Below, piece after piece: positions 8,327 through 17,829 of a stretch of DNA of 64,000 nucleotides (positions are counted from its first letter, which is position 1; every line of letters starts with the position of its first letter). The notes under the pieces were generated by a model. It saw only the letters and a list, made by a program, of their open reading frames with translations. It was not told the origin of the DNA and ran no database searches. The stretch lies in contig NZ_BDIY01000011.1 in the NCBI RefSeq assembly GCF_002072155.1, positions 53,333 through 117,332 of the forward strand, written 5' to 3'. Source of the DNA: Roseovarius sp. A-2 (GTDB lineage Bacteria; Pseudomonadota; Alphaproteobacteria; Rhodobacterales; Rhodobacteraceae). Position numbers and translations under genes: made by a program.

Positions 8327-9298
8327 CTATGCCGCACCCGGTATCTGCACATCACGACCGCCTTCGTGAAAGTGATCCATCGTTTGCGGCCAGACGGTGC
8401 CCGGCCAGCGAACCTCCATCTGTTGCAGTCTTGGGCGGTAAACGGCGGTGTAAAGCGTGCCGAACCCGGCGGAAAACGCGGTAGAATAGAGCGGCGGGCG
8501 CAGGAAAGCGTTGATGAATTTATCCTCGGGGTCGCGATGCAGGGTCAGGCGGTGCAGCAGATAGCGCTCGCGCTCGACCGTGGCGGTAAAGCGCGCGTGG
8601 CTGACCCATTCGACGTTTTCCTGATGGTTGGTGGCAACGGCGGCATGGGTGATCAGGGTCGGGCGGTCGGGTGCCATCATCGCGGTCAGATATTGCCGCT
8701 TGGCGTCCAGAACGGTGACGTTATAACTCATATGTGTCGGCACGCGCGCCAGAACCGCACCTGCTTCTTTGGCGGTCTCGCAGGTCTGGAGCACGTAGCG
8801 CAGGATCAGCGGCACGCCGAAGCCCTCACCGACCACGCGCCTGCCGCCAAAGGTAAGCGAGATCGCAAGCCCGGCATCGTTCATCCCGTCAACCAGCCCC
8901 CAGAGTCCATCCGAGGTGCCGATGACGCGCCGCCCTTGCCAGCCGGTTTTCAGGATCAGGCTGTCAAAGGCGTTGGGATTATAGTCGTAATTGCGCACAA
9001 GCACCGGCTCCTCGCCGGTCCAGATCGCTTGGCTACAGCCCGACAGATAGGGCGGCGGGCAATGGAAACTGAGGAAACGTGCCGCCTGATCGCCACCGCC
9101 TGCAAGATCGCACAAGCTATCGTATAGCGGCACGATCTCGGGCATGTGCTGCGCGATGGCGCGGCGGCTCTCGAGGTATTTCGGGCGCGCGCCGTCGCCC
9201 TCCTTGAGCCACCAGCGCCGGTAGTGCGGCCAGTATTCGGCGAAAAGCCCGGCCCATTTCGGGCCGGGCAAATCTTCACTCACTGCGCGCCAAAGCAT
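8327..9298 (-). CDS. C45-type Ntn hydrolase / acyl-CoA:6-APA acyltransferase-like protein
   Basis: This 323-residue protein belongs to the acyl-coenzyme A:6-aminopenicillanic acid acyltransferase (peptidase C45) family. The likely nucleophile is C88 in YLSGCSQAIW, followed by VLVRNYDYNP, the family block after the self-cleavage site; here about 87 residues precede the cysteine, as in proenzymes cleaved autocatalytically. GTSDGLWGLVDGMNDAGLA is also typical. Members cleave or transfer acyl groups on small amides. It is the last gene of a four-gene minus-strand operon, nine bases after the ATP-grasp gene, suggesting a final acyl-transfer or amide-hydrolysis step. Substrate unknown. Confidence 0.75.
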   Translation of the reverse strand: MLWRAVSEDLPGPKWAGLFAEYWPHYRRWWLKEGDGARPKYLESRRAIAQHMPEIVPLYDSLCDLAGGGDQAARFLSFHCPPPYLSGCSQAIWTGEEPVLVRNYDYNPNAFDSLILKTGWQGRRVIGTSDGLWGLVDGMNDAGLAISLTFGGRRVVGEGFGVPLILRYVLQTCETAKEAGAVLARVPTHMSYNVTVLDAKRQYLTAMMAPDRPTLITHAAVATNHQENVEWVSHARFTATVERERYLLHRLTLHRDPEDKFINAFLRPPLYSTAFSAGFGTLYTAVYRPRLQQMEVRWPGTVWPQTMDHFHEGGRDVQIPGAA

Positions 9299-9307
9299 AG
9301 ACAGCCC

Positions 9308-10765
9308 TTACATGATCTTGAAGGCCGGGTCCGCAAGCGCAGGCCCAGCATTGGCAACCGGCAGGGGTTTTCCCGCGACGGATTGCTTGATCCCGTGAAT
9401 CCATTTCTTGGCGCGTTCATTCAACTGAAACCCCTTGGTCATGGAGCGGCCGCGGGTCACCAGAATGCCGATATCGGCACCCTCATAACGGTAATCGCCG
9501 GGTTGAAGGATGCGTAGGAAAAACGCCTCGTTTTCCGATTCAACCGCGCGGCGGTGATAATCGAACCGGTCAAACACGACGCGGCCATCTTCCAACATCT
9601 TGTAGATGCCGGTTTCGGGCGCGTCGGTGCAGATATCAACGCTATCCTCGGTATGTTTTATCACCATCTGTGACCAACTGTCGATCATGTCCGGGTCGGC
9701 CCAACGTGCGTTCAACTCGTCGACATCAAGGTCGAACTTCTTTCTCGAAAATTCCAGCAGGTGGAACAGAAACAACGGCGCATCGGCATGGGCAAAGGCG
9801 GCGTGGTTGGTCATCGACGACGCTCCGGTGATGCGCGGGTTCAACTCGCCCAGCCACAGGTCGCCGGTTTTCTTGTCGATCAGGAAATCAAGCTCAAAGT
9901 AGCCGCGATAGCCCTCTTTGCGTAACTGTTCGCCGAACTTGAAGGTCAGTTCGCGCGCTTTCTGGCGCACCTTTGGCGGAAAGGCGGTGGACAGGATTTC
10001 ATTGCCACACCAGCCGCCGCGATAGGGGGTGAGATCCTTGAAACCGACAAGCTCTGTCATCAGCGGGCCGACGATGGTGCCCTCCTTGGTGGCGCAGGCC
10101 TCGATCGCGGAACCCCGGCAATCAATCCGCTTCATGATCTTGATTTCGCCCTCGCCGATGATCTCGTGCTCGTGGCGGCGGAAATCGGCCTCGGATTTGA
10201 TGAAAAACGTGGTGTGGCCACTATCGCCAAAGGCTGATTGCAGCACCAGATCATGACCGATCCCGGCCTTTTCACAGGTCTTTTGCAGATCCTCGTAGGA
10301 TTTTACCTCGGCCAGAACGTTGGGCACCGAGGGCACGCCGGCCTTGTTGCCGATACGGACGGTTTCGATCTTGTTGTCCATCTTGGTGCGCAGCTTGGCC
10401 TTGGGAAACCAGACATCGGCACCGAGTTCTTTCGACAGACGCTCGGTTTCCTCGTCGAACATCAGGAAGACGAATTTCGGCTTGCCACCGCGCCGCTTGA
10501 TGAAATCAATCACCTCCTTGTGCTGCAACAGGTAGTTGTTGATGTCCTCGATTGACTGAAACTCTGCATGGGGCTGTTCCGAGGGGCAGAACACGTTGGG
10601 ATGCTTGCCGCCGTAACAGTCGATATAGCAGATATACTTGAAGTTCTTCACCCACTCATCAAGCCCGAGGAGGTTAAAGTTGGTGGCCGAAATAAAGTAG
10701 ATCGGGTCGTCATTGCGGTGAAAAAACCGGCGGATCTCCGAGATATTCTTAAGCGCAGTTGCCAT
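9308..10765 (-). CDS. ATP-grasp ligase (biotin-carboxylase-like)
   Basis: This 485-residue protein has the ATP-grasp fold: LVLQSAFGDSGHTTFFI gives the flexible glycine-rich loop, and GYFELDFLIDKKTGDLWLGE with LNPRITGASSMTN gives the metal- and nucleotide-binding end. There is no biotinyl or acyl-carrier domain, so it is probably a carboxylate-amine ligase rather than a true carboxylase. The N-terminal 110 residues form a Rossmann-like preATP-grasp domain. It starts 14 bases after the decarboxylase stop with a GAAGGA ribosome site. In this operon it may join an acyl or aminoacyl carboxylate to the amine made by the decarboxylase; that is inference. Confidence 0.75.
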   Translation of the reverse strand: MATALKNISEIRRFFHRNDDPIYFISATNFNLLGLDEWVKNFKYICYIDCYGGKHPNVFCPSEQPHAEFQSIEDINNYLLQHKEVIDFIKRRGGKPKFVFLMFDEETERLSKELGADVWFPKAKLRTKMDNKIETVRIGNKAGVPSVPNVLAEVKSYEDLQKTCEKAGIGHDLVLQSAFGDSGHTTFFIKSEADFRRHEHEIIGEGEIKIMKRIDCRGSAIEACATKEGTIVGPLMTELVGFKDLTPYRGGWCGNEILSTAFPPKVRQKARELTFKFGEQLRKEGYRGYFELDFLIDKKTGDLWLGELNPRITGASSMTNHAAFAHADAPLFLFHLLEFSRKKFDLDVDELNARWADPDMIDSWSQMVIKHTEDSVDICTDAPETGIYKMLEDGRVVFDRFDYHRRAVESENEAFFLRILQPGDYRYEGADIGILVTRGRSMTKGFQLNERAKKWIHGIKQSVAGKPLPVANAGPALADPAFKIM

Positions 10766-10779
10766 ATTGTTTTCCTTCC

Positions 10780-13521
10780 CTATTCGGCTGCAGTCTTGAT
10801 GGGTTTGGTCTTGGGCAAGGCGGCCAGGGCCTCTGGTGTGAAGACGCGCAACCCCAGGTCGGCGCGGTAGCCGTGGATTTCATTGACGTCGAGCGCGCGC
10901 ATGAAGGCAAGGATTTCCTTGCTGATCACCTGGCCCGGCACAAGGATCGGAAAGCCTGGCGGATAGGGGATGATAAAGCTGGCTGAAACCACCTCTTGCC
11001 CCGCCTCAAGCGCGTCTTTCAGCGATCCATCGAGTTCGAGGTAATCGCAGTTCTTCAGATCATAACTTAGGTAATAGGCAGTCCTGATATCGCCCTCGGG
11101 CGTCAGGTCGCCCGGCCGGAACGCATCGTGAAAGCGGCTGAAATCCGGCAGGGGCGGGTAATTCTCGGTCAGATTCCTGACCCGCCGGTCAAACGCGAGC
11201 CGCTCCATGTTCGAGGCATCGTCCAGCAGATCGTCAAGGTCTTTGGCGATCTCGACCAACACTTCGATCAGATAGGCCACAGATGACCGCGTGGTGCCGA
11301 TATTGGTCATGAAAAGCACGGTATTGCGCGAGGTCTTGTTGATCTGGATGCCGTATTTGTCCATCAGGATATCGGTCTTGAAGGTATCGCCATCCCAGCC
11401 CGTTCCGCCGACAGCAAGGGTGACGCGGGTGGCATCGAGCACGAAGTCGTCCTGCTCCCAGCAATCCCACATATCGGTCCAGCCCTGCTCGGTGTCGAAA
11501 TAGCTGGTGACACCGCTCTGTCGGTAATGCTCGGGGATCATGTCGCCCGCGGTCAGTACCTTGAAATACTTTTGCAACAGAGGATGGCTGCTGATCGCCT
11601 TGCGCATGGACATCGCCGCCTCGATCTGGCGCTGGACAAATTCAAAGCCCTCAAGTTCCACCTGACGGCGGCCGACATCAAGCGAGGCGATGATTTGATA
11701 GTTGGGCGAGGTTGACGTGTGGGTCATATAGGCTTCGTGAAAGCTCTGCTCGACCTCGCCTTTGAAATCCTGATCGTTGACGTGGATCATCGAGCCCTGT
11801 CGCAGCGACGTCAGGGTCTTGTGCGTCGATTGTGTGGCATAGACCCTGATCCGCGCGTTATGTGGCGCGATAAGTCGGGTATCGAGCCATGTTTCGTCCG
11901 GCGCTTCGGCCAGCTCTTCCTGCTGTGCCTCATAGGTGCGACGATGCGCATCTGTGCGCAGGCGGCGGCGCAGGTTGTTGGCGGTGCGCATGGCGGTGCG
12001 CTGACGGTAGGTCGGGCTGAACCGGGCAAAGGCGAACCATGCCTCGTCCCAAAGGAACACGAGATCAGGCTTGATCGCCAGACATTCCTCCATCACGCGC
12101 TCGACGTTATAGACCAGCCCGTCAAAAGTGCAGTTGGTGAGCAACAGCATGCGGACCCGGTCAAGCTTGCCCGCGGCCTTGAGCGCCAGCAGCTGATGCT
12201 TGATCTCGCGCAGCGGCACCGCGCCATACATCGAGTATTCATTCAGCGGGTAGCTGTCGAGATAGACAACCTCGGCGCCGGCCAGAACCATGCCGTAGTG
12301 GTGCGATTTGTGGCAATCGCGATCCACAAGCACGATGTCACCGGGACGCACAAGCGCCTGCACCACGATCTTGTTGCAGGTCGAGGTGCCATTGGTGGCA
12401 AAGAAAGTCTGTTTTGACCCAAACGCCCGGCTGGCCAGTTCCTGCGCCTCTTTGATGGGGCCATGCGGTTCCAGAAGGCTATCAAGCCCGCCCGAGGTGG
12501 CCGAGGTTTCGGCAAGAAAAATGTTGGGGCCGTAAAACGCGCCCATATCCTGAATCCAGTGGCTGCGGCTGATGGATTTTCCACGGCTGATCGGCATCGC
12601 GTGAAACACACCGGTGGGCTGTTTGGAATAGTCTACGAGAGCGGTAAAGAACGGCGTTTTGTTGCGGGCCTCGACCCCGCGCAGGATGTTGAGGTGCAAC
12701 TCCATGAAGTCTTCCTGATTGTAGAAGACCCGTCGGCAAATACCGAGATCGAGGCCCGCGATGTCCTCGACCGAGCGTTCGGTGACAAGATATGCGTCAA
12801 GCTCGGGGCGGACCCGGTCGATCAGACGGCAAAGCTCGGGGCCGTAATTCTCGGGCAGGAGCGCCTCGAGCTCGTCGGTACCGCTGGCATTGCTCAGGTA
12901 CTTGCCGAGAATCTCATTTTCGTTCTTCGACTTCAGGATTAAACCGGGGCGCACCACGATCGCCTGAATGTTGTGATTGAACAGCGCCGCAATCAGCGCG
13001 TCCTCGAGGCTTGGAACGACGACAGCCTCGTAATGGAACGGGTCTTCGGCGCGACGCATCCGGGTGACGTTGGACCGGAGCCAGCGTTCCTGTTGCTCGC
13101 TGACATTGTCGACGATCAGAACCTCGAAATAAGGGCGCGCCATGGCGCGGGCCTCTGGCGACAGCATCGCCTCGTCGTTGTGTTCCTCGTCGTCATGGCT
13201 GTCACGATCAAGAGGGATCGTGCGGCGCCGGTAGGCCCCGGTGGTCAGAGCCCGCGTGGTCCGGTGCACGCCGAACGACAGATCATCCAGATTGTCATGC
13301 TCGAAGTGGCGGCGCATGTGATCGAACGCGGCCATGCCGGGAAAGGCCCAATAGGGCTCGATCACCGCGAGCGCTTCGAAAAGCTCATTTATCCGGGATC
13401 TCAGGGCGGCGATCTTCTTGGCGTCGCGCTCACGGCATATCGAGGTTGTCGCCTCGCGCAACGCGCTCCACCGGTCCGAGCGAAGCTGCGTCGCAGAATA
13501 ATAGTCGCTTACTGAATCCAT
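10780..13521 (-). CDS. Large Orn/Lys/Arg decarboxylase-family protein
   Basis: This PLP fold-type-I decarboxylase of 913 residues is longer than the usual 710-750 for bacterial lysine/ornithine/arginine decarboxylases. The N-terminal ~250 residues form the response-regulator-like wing domain and include a very acidic loop (DSHDDEEHNDEAM). The PLP lysine is K568 in YATQSTHKTLTSLRQGSM, and FLWDEAWFAFARF (residues 489-501) is the cofactor aspartate block. About 60 residues, rich in Arg and Gln, lie between these blocks, far more than in E. coli LdcI. The C-terminal domain closes the fold. The start is ATG at 13521 after GGGAGGA; a TTG sits one codon earlier. The true amino-acid substrate cannot be told from sequence. 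Confidence 0.85.
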   Translation of the reverse strand: MDSVSDYYSATQLRSDRWSALREATTSICRERDAKKIAALRSRINELFEALAVIEPYWAFPGMAAFDHMRRHFEHDNLDDLSFGVHRTTRALTTGAYRRRTIPLDRDSHDDEEHNDEAMLSPEARAMARPYFEVLIVDNVSEQQERWLRSNVTRMRRAEDPFHYEAVVVPSLEDALIAALFNHNIQAIVVRPGLILKSKNENEILGKYLSNASGTDELEALLPENYGPELCRLIDRVRPELDAYLVTERSVEDIAGLDLGICRRVFYNQEDFMELHLNILRGVEARNKTPFFTALVDYSKQPTGVFHAMPISRGKSISRSHWIQDMGAFYGPNIFLAETSATSGGLDSLLEPHGPIKEAQELASRAFGSKQTFFATNGTSTCNKIVVQALVRPGDIVLVDRDCHKSHHYGMVLAGAEVVYLDSYPLNEYSMYGAVPLREIKHQLLALKAAGKLDRVRMLLLTNCTFDGLVYNVERVMEECLAIKPDLVFLWDEAWFAFARFSPTYRQRTAMRTANNLRRRLRTDAHRRTYEAQQEELAEAPDETWLDTRLIAPHNARIRVYATQSTHKTLTSLRQGSMIHVNDQDFKGEVEQSFHEAYMTHTSTSPNYQIIASLDVGRRQVELEGFEFVQRQIEAAMSMRKAISSHPLLQKYFKVLTAGDMIPEHYRQSGVTSYFDTEQGWTDMWDCWEQDDFVLDATRVTLAVGGTGWDGDTFKTDILMDKYGIQINKTSRNTVLFMTNIGTTRSSVAYLIEVLVEIAKDLDDLLDDASNMERLAFDRRVRNLTENYPPLPDFSRFHDAFRPGDLTPEGDIRTAYYLSYDLKNCDYLELDGSLKDALEAGQEVVSASFIIPYPPGFPILVPGQVISKEILAFMRALDVNEIHGYRADLGLRVFTPEALAALPKTKPIKTAAE

Positions 13522-13596
13522 CAATCGTCCTCCCGCCTGTCAGGCAAGAGTGCGATCAGCGGATCAGGGACGCAAGGCCCCCCGCGGTCCTGCGCC

Positions 13597-14571
13597 CTAG
13601 CCGACTGTTGTTCTGCCCTCGAAAGGCGTCGTTCCATAGCCGAGGTTGCGCGTGTGATTGCGCTCTTCGGCCTCTGCATCGGCGGGCACGTCCACGTGCA
13701 ATCCTGCACGCGATCCCTGTTGCGGGATCTCAAGCGGCCCGAGTGTCCTGAGATAATCGTTGGTCGTGCTGGCGCGGTCATAGACCGAGAAGTCAACGGC
13801 GCGGTCGCGGAAGCTCTTGAGCACCTGACCCAGGCCCTTCATCCCGGTTTCACGCTGACGGCGCACCATCGAAAGATCGACCTCGATCGGGAACATGTCC
13901 TCTTGTCCCGCCGACTGGTGCAGCACCAGCGATGTCGGATCGACGACCAGAGATTTGCCGACGCCGCCTGCACCAAGGCCATTCACGTCAAACACGTAGC
14001 ACTGAAACTGTGCCGCCGTGGCGCGCGCGATGGCAAGTTCCGCGTCGCGATCGGTGGTGCCGGTCAGAACCGGGTGAAGCAGCACTTCGACCCCCTGACT
14101 GGTCAGTTCGCGCGTGGTTTCCGGGAACCACATGTCATAACAGATCGACAGGCCAAAGCGGCCCACCTCGGGTACATCGAAAACACAGAATTCGGTGCCT
14201 GCTGCAATCCCCGCCTCGTAGGGCAGGAAGGGAAACATCTTGGCGTAGCGCCGGATGACGTCGCCGTCGGGGTTGATGACAAGGGACGTGTTGTAGATAC
14301 GCCCGTCCACCGACGAGGTCAGGAACATCGACCCGGGGATGAGCCAGATCTTGTAGCGACGCGCCGCCTCGCAGAACCTGTCGATCACGTCGTTCTCGTG
14401 CGGCAGGGCGTATTTGTCGAGCGGGCCAAAGGGCGAAAGCTCGCTGAACATCACCATTTGCGTCCAGGGAAACCGCGCCATCAGAATCTCAAGGCGGTGA
14501 AGCATGCCGTCGACATTGGGTTGCAGGGCGTTGACGTACATCTGGACGCCGGCGATTGCGAATGGGGTCAT
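13597..14571 (-). CDS. Nitrilase-superfamily carbon-nitrogen hydrolase
   Basis: This protein of about 324 residues has the Glu-Lys-Cys triad: E44 in MVMFSELSPFGP, K111 in YAKMFPFLPYE and C144 in LSICYDMWFPE. Such enzymes hydrolyse nitriles, amides or N-carbamoyl compounds; N-carbamoylputrescine amidase is a polyamine-linked member. The ATG at 14571 (MTPFAIAGVQM) has a GGAG site nine bases upstream; a frame from 14616 lacks one. It is the first gene of the operon with the decarboxylase, ATP-grasp ligase and C45 protein, 75 bases before the decarboxylase. An amidase acting on a decarboxylated amino-acid derivative would fit. Confidence 0.8.
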   Translation of the reverse strand: MTPFAIAGVQMYVNALQPNVDGMLHRLEILMARFPWTQMVMFSELSPFGPLDKYALPHENDVIDRFCEAARRYKIWLIPGSMFLTSSVDGRIYNTSLVINPDGDVIRRYAKMFPFLPYEAGIAAGTEFCVFDVPEVGRFGLSICYDMWFPETTRELTSQGVEVLLHPVLTGTTDRDAELAIARATAAQFQCYVFDVNGLGAGGVGKSLVVDPTSLVLHQSAGQEDMFPIEVDLSMVRRQRETGMKGLGQVLKSFRDRAVDFSVYDRASTTNDYLRTLGPLEIPQQGSRAGLHVDVPADAEAEERNHTRNLGYGTTPFEGRTTVG

Positions 14572-15516
14572 GGTGTCAGCTCTCCGTGCTGGCAGAGCGG
14601 CCCGGATCGGGCACAAGGATTCTCTGCATCGGCCACCTATTACGCCCTCATCAGCAAGACGGAAACAGGTGATCTGAGCAACACGCTATTAACACGGGAG
14701 CCGCCAGGAAACGCTCGCACAGGCTCGGCTTTGGGTGAGGTCATGCCCCGCCGATCAAAGCGAGCAGCCGCGAAACTGCGCGCAGACAGAGTGTTCATAC
14801 ATTCAACCCTCCAACGGCTGATCGTTGTCCGATCCAATCAGTCTGCACTGTTTTCGCATCTTATCAAGAGGGTCGGTTGTTTAATATTTTCTACATTGGC
14901 GCTTTCGAACTTTGATCGAGCCGCGTCGGAGCTGCATTGTGCCCGCTCTCTGAAATAATTCTAGACTGCCGAGCGCTGCGTGCGACGCCAATCAATGACG
15001 GCCCTGTATGATTGACAACGGTCGAGGGCGGCGGCGCCCACCGATATGTCCCGGCACTGCGAATGCCCGCAATGTCGAACCAGAGGGTTTCTTCAAATAT
15101 CTTTTTATTATAGACGGTTAGACGCATTCATGCGGACCGAGGTCGCAAACGCCGTTGCGCGTCTCGATCGTTGGTTACTTTGCAAAACCCGGCACGGATG
15201 GCTTGCATGCCTGTCCTGGAGAAGCAGCGTCTGGGGTGGGGTGCTGCCGTCAAAAACAGCGTGCCGCCGGATTGATCAGGCGCTTCCGGAGCTGCTTGCG
15301 AACCAATGGACCACCCTGAATCGCTCAATCCGGTTGAAATTTTCGACGCGTTTGATCGTCCTGTCGATGCCCACTGTAGCGGCAAAGTCGGTCGCGAAGG
15401 CGCCGGTGTGATTCTCGCGTTGACCTGTCCCGTTCGCCCGCCTCGATCTCTTGGCGCGGGCCATTCCCGAGAGACCGATGCGCGCCCGTGGTCGAAACGG
15501 GCGCGCAGCCACGCGC
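14572..15516. other. Long intergenic region without a recognised gene
   Basis: About 945 bases separate the nitrilase operon from the GABA aminotransferase gene. No reading frame here shows a start with ribosome site and a recognisable protein. The stretch at 14875-15130 is clearly richer in A and T than its surroundings (runs such as tttaatattttctac) and probably holds the leftward promoter of the nitrilase operon. The remainder may be decayed sequence; nothing in it could be assigned. Confidence 0.5.
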
Positions 15517-15545
15517 AAGGGGCAGGCACGATGCCCGCCCCTTTT
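15517..15545. terminator. Candidate hairpin downstream of the GABA aminotransferase gene
   Basis: An 11-base stem with one mismatch, aaggggcaggc pairing with gcccgcccctt around the loop acgat, ends 12 bases beyond the aminotransferase stop. A TTTT tract follows on the plus strand only, so polarity for the minus-strand gene is not classic. It may act as a processing or stabilising hairpin. Confidence 0.45.
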
Positions 15546-15556
15546 CGTCGTCTCGA

Positions 15557-16948
15557 TCAGGCGTGACCGTGCAGGTCCGCGATGGCATCGACAAGGGCGG
15601 CCTCGAAGATCGCGAGGCCCTCGTCGATGATCGCATCCGACGCGGTCAGCGGCACCATGATCCGAAGCGCGTTGCCATGCATCCCGCAGGACAGCAGGAT
15701 CAGACCGCGCTTGAGCGCATGTGCGACAACCGCCCTGGTCAGCGCGGCATCGGGTGTGGCACTGTCAAAGTCGGTGACGAATTCGACCGCGAGCATGGCC
15801 CCAAGGCCGCGAATGTCCCACATGCGGAACGGTGCCACGCGCGCGCCGATCTCGGCAAGGCGGGTGCGGAAATGCTCGCCAAGCGCCGTGGAGCGGGCAA
15901 GCAGACCTTCTTCCTCGATTGCCTCGATTGCGGCGAGCGCTGCGGCACAGGCCACCGGGTTGCCGCCATACGTGCCCCCCAGACCACCGGGGATGACCGC
16001 ATCCATCACCTCGGCGCGACCGATCACACCGGCGAGCGGATAGCCGCCCGCCATCGACTTGGCGACGGTGATCAGATCCGGCACAACGCCCGAATGTTCA
16101 ACCGCGAACCATGTGCCGGTGCGTCCGAAACCGGCCTGAATCTCGTCTGCGATCAGCAGGATGCCGTGGGTGTCGCAAATATCGCGCAGGGCCTGCATCA
16201 TCTCGAAGGGCACCGGGGTATACCCGCCCTCGCCAAGCACCGGTTCGATGATGATCGCGGCAATCCGCTCGGGCTGGGCATCGGTCAGCAAAAGGTTCTG
16301 CAAGCCGGTCAGCGCGTCCTGCACGGTGATGCCGTCACGCACGCTCGGGAACGGTGCGCGGAAGATATCCGACGGGAATGGTCCGAAATCCTTTTTGTAA
16401 GGAGAGATTTTGCCGGTCATGCCAAGCGTCAGCAATGTGCGGCCATGATAACTGCCGGTAAAGGCGATAACGCCCGGGCGCCCGGTGGCCGCGCGGGCAA
16501 TCTTGACCGCGTTTTCAACCGCTTCGGCGCCGGTGGTGACCAAAAGCGACTTCTTGGCGTGATCGCCGGGGGCCAGATCGTTCAGTTTCTCGGCCAGGGC
16601 GACATAGGGTTCGTAGGGCACAACCTGAAAGCTGGTATGGGTATAGTGATCTTCCTGCGCCTTGGCGGCGGCGATCACCTTGGGGTGGCGGTGGCCGGTG
16701 TTGAGCACGGCAATACCGCCGACGAAATCAATGTAACGGTTGCCTTCGACATCCCAAAGCTCTGCGTTCTCGGCATGACTTGCAAAGACCGGTGCCGCAG
16801 AGGCCACACCGCGCGCCACCGATGCCTCACGCCGCGCGAGGAGCGCGGCATTGCTTTGCGCCTCACGTGCGGCATCCGGCACGACCGAGATCTTCGGTTT
16901 CGACGCGGCGGCGGCCTTGCGGGGCTTTTTCTTTACGGTGTTGGACAT
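15557..16948 (-). CDS. gabT: 4-aminobutyrate aminotransferase (GabT/PuuE-like)
   Basis: This class III PLP aminotransferase of 463 residues probably converts GABA to succinate semialdehyde with 2-oxoglutarate as acceptor. [19 protein letters not shown] and the PLP-lysine block [15 protein letters not shown] are both present. The N-terminus carries an unusual Lys/Ala-rich extension ([18 protein letters not shown]) before the catalytic domain begins near residue 30. The start at 16948 has an AGGAG site. It is divergent from a PuuR-like regulator, matching control of GABA use by polyamine-derived signals. GABA is also the expected end product of the AruH-AruI route encoded upstream. Confidence 0.85.
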   Translation of the reverse strand: MSNTVKKKPRKAAAASKPKISVVPDAAREAQSNAALLARREASVARGVASAAPVFASHAENAELWDVEGNRYIDFVGGIAVLNTGHRHPKVIAAAKAQEDHYTHTSFQVVPYEPYVALAEKLNDLAPGDHAKKSLLVTTGAEAVENAVKIARAATGRPGVIAFTGSYHGRTLLTLGMTGKISPYKKDFGPFPSDIFRAPFPSVRDGITVQDALTGLQNLLLTDAQPERIAAIIIEPVLGEGGYTPVPFEMMQALRDICDTHGILLIADEIQAGFGRTGTWFAVEHSGVVPDLITVAKSMAGGYPLAGVIGRAEVMDAVIPGGLGGTYGGNPVACAAALAAIEAIEEEGLLARSTALGEHFRTRLAEIGARVAPFRMWDIRGLGAMLAVEFVTDFDSATPDAALTRAVVAHALKRGLILLSCGMHGNALRIMVPLTASDAIIDEGLAIFEAALVDAIADLHGHA

Positions 16949-16962
16949 GATGATGTCTCCTG

Positions 16963-16974
16963 GTTCATATGAAC
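16963..16974. promoter_or_regulatory. Perfect palindrome in the gabT/puuR divergent region
   Basis: The 12-base perfect palindrome gttcatatgaac lies just upstream of the gabT ribosome site, in the divergent region shared with the PuuR-like gene. Its position suits an operator for that regulator. E. coli PuuR sites contain a TGAAC-like half-site, but the match is too short to be firm. Confidence 0.4.
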
Positions 16975-17176
16975 ACTGGCCCCTTGTGGGATGTGTTTAA
17001 AATTCTCATAATCCGTTTAATTTACCTGTCAATCCTGTTTCTGCCACCGCGATGTCAGACTGCGACAGATGCGAGCAAGGCAGACGATTTAATAGCCGCG
17101 CCGGTTACAGCATGGGGTTGCGTGTACGACCCTGATCTTGCAAAAGATTATCGCAAAGCCGCAAAGGAAGCGAGAC

Positions 17177-17731
17177 GTGGACATCGGCAACAGGCTTCAG
17201 GAAATACGCAAGGCGCATGGCTTGTCTCAGCGGGAACTTGCCGCGCGGGCAGGGTTGACGAACGGAACGATCTCGCTGATCGAGCAGAACAAGACCAGCC
17301 CCTCGGTGGCTTCGCTCAAAAGTCTGCTGGATGCGATTCCCATGAGCATTGCGGAATTCTTTGCTACGATCGAAGACGCCCCGAACAGCAAATATTTCTT
17401 CGGCCCGGACGAGTTCACCGAGATTGCGCCCCAATCGGGCCAGACAGCGGTCTCATTGCGGCAGCTTGGCAATGCCAGCCATCATGCCCTGCAAATTCTG
17501 GACGAGACCTATCCGCCGAATGCCGATACCGGGCCGGAACGTCTCAGCCATGTGGGTGAAGAGGCGGGCATCGTGATCGAGGGGCAGATCGAAATCACCG
17601 TCGACGATCAGGTCAGAGTTCTGAAACCCGGCGACGGATATCTATTCGACAGCCGTCTGCCCCACCGGTTTCGCAATACCGGGACAGAGGTCTGCAAGAT
17701 CGTGAGCGCCTGCACGCCGCCGTCCTTCTGA
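17177..17731 (+). CDS. puuR: XRE-family regulator with cupin sensor domain (PuuR-like)
   Basis: This 184-residue protein has an N-terminal Cro/CI helix-turn-helix (about residues 3-60, with LQEIRKAHGLSQRELAARAG) and a C-terminal cupin (about 105-180, with GEEAGIVIEGQIEIT and GDGYLFDSRLPHRF). This is the architecture of PuuR, the putrescine-responsive repressor of polyamine and GABA catabolism. The start is GTG at 17177 (MDIGNRLQEIRK), six bases after aaggaag; an in-frame upstream start at 17138 has no ribosome site. It is divergent from the GABA aminotransferase gene across about 230 bases, consistent with repression of that gene. The exact ligand is inferred. Confidence 0.8.
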   Translation: MDIGNRLQEIRKAHGLSQRELAARAGLTNGTISLIEQNKTSPSVASLKSLLDAIPMSIAEFFATIEDAPNSKYFFGPDEFTEIAPQSGQTAVSLRQLGNASHHALQILDETYPPNADTGPERLSHVGEEAGIVIEGQIEITVDDQVRVLKPGDGYLFDSRLPHRFRNTGTEVCKIVSACTPPSF

Positions 17732-17829
17732 GCGACGCATCGGAGGGCTGGCCCGTCTGCCTGTTGAACCGTCGAGGCGCGGCCATCCGATAGCGCTGCG
17801 GCGTCGGGCCTTTCCCTTGTACAGGGCGA

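Noticed and set aside
8267..8345. Ten-base inverted repeat gataccgggt / acccggtatc across the end of the C45 gene
   Set aside because: The arms are 59 bases apart and one lies inside the coding region; there is no T-run. It may be chance, so no terminator is called.
14572..15556. Several long open frames on both strands in the gap before gabT
   Set aside because: None has a ribosome site with a family-like product; they overlap each other and look like random frames of GC-rich DNA.
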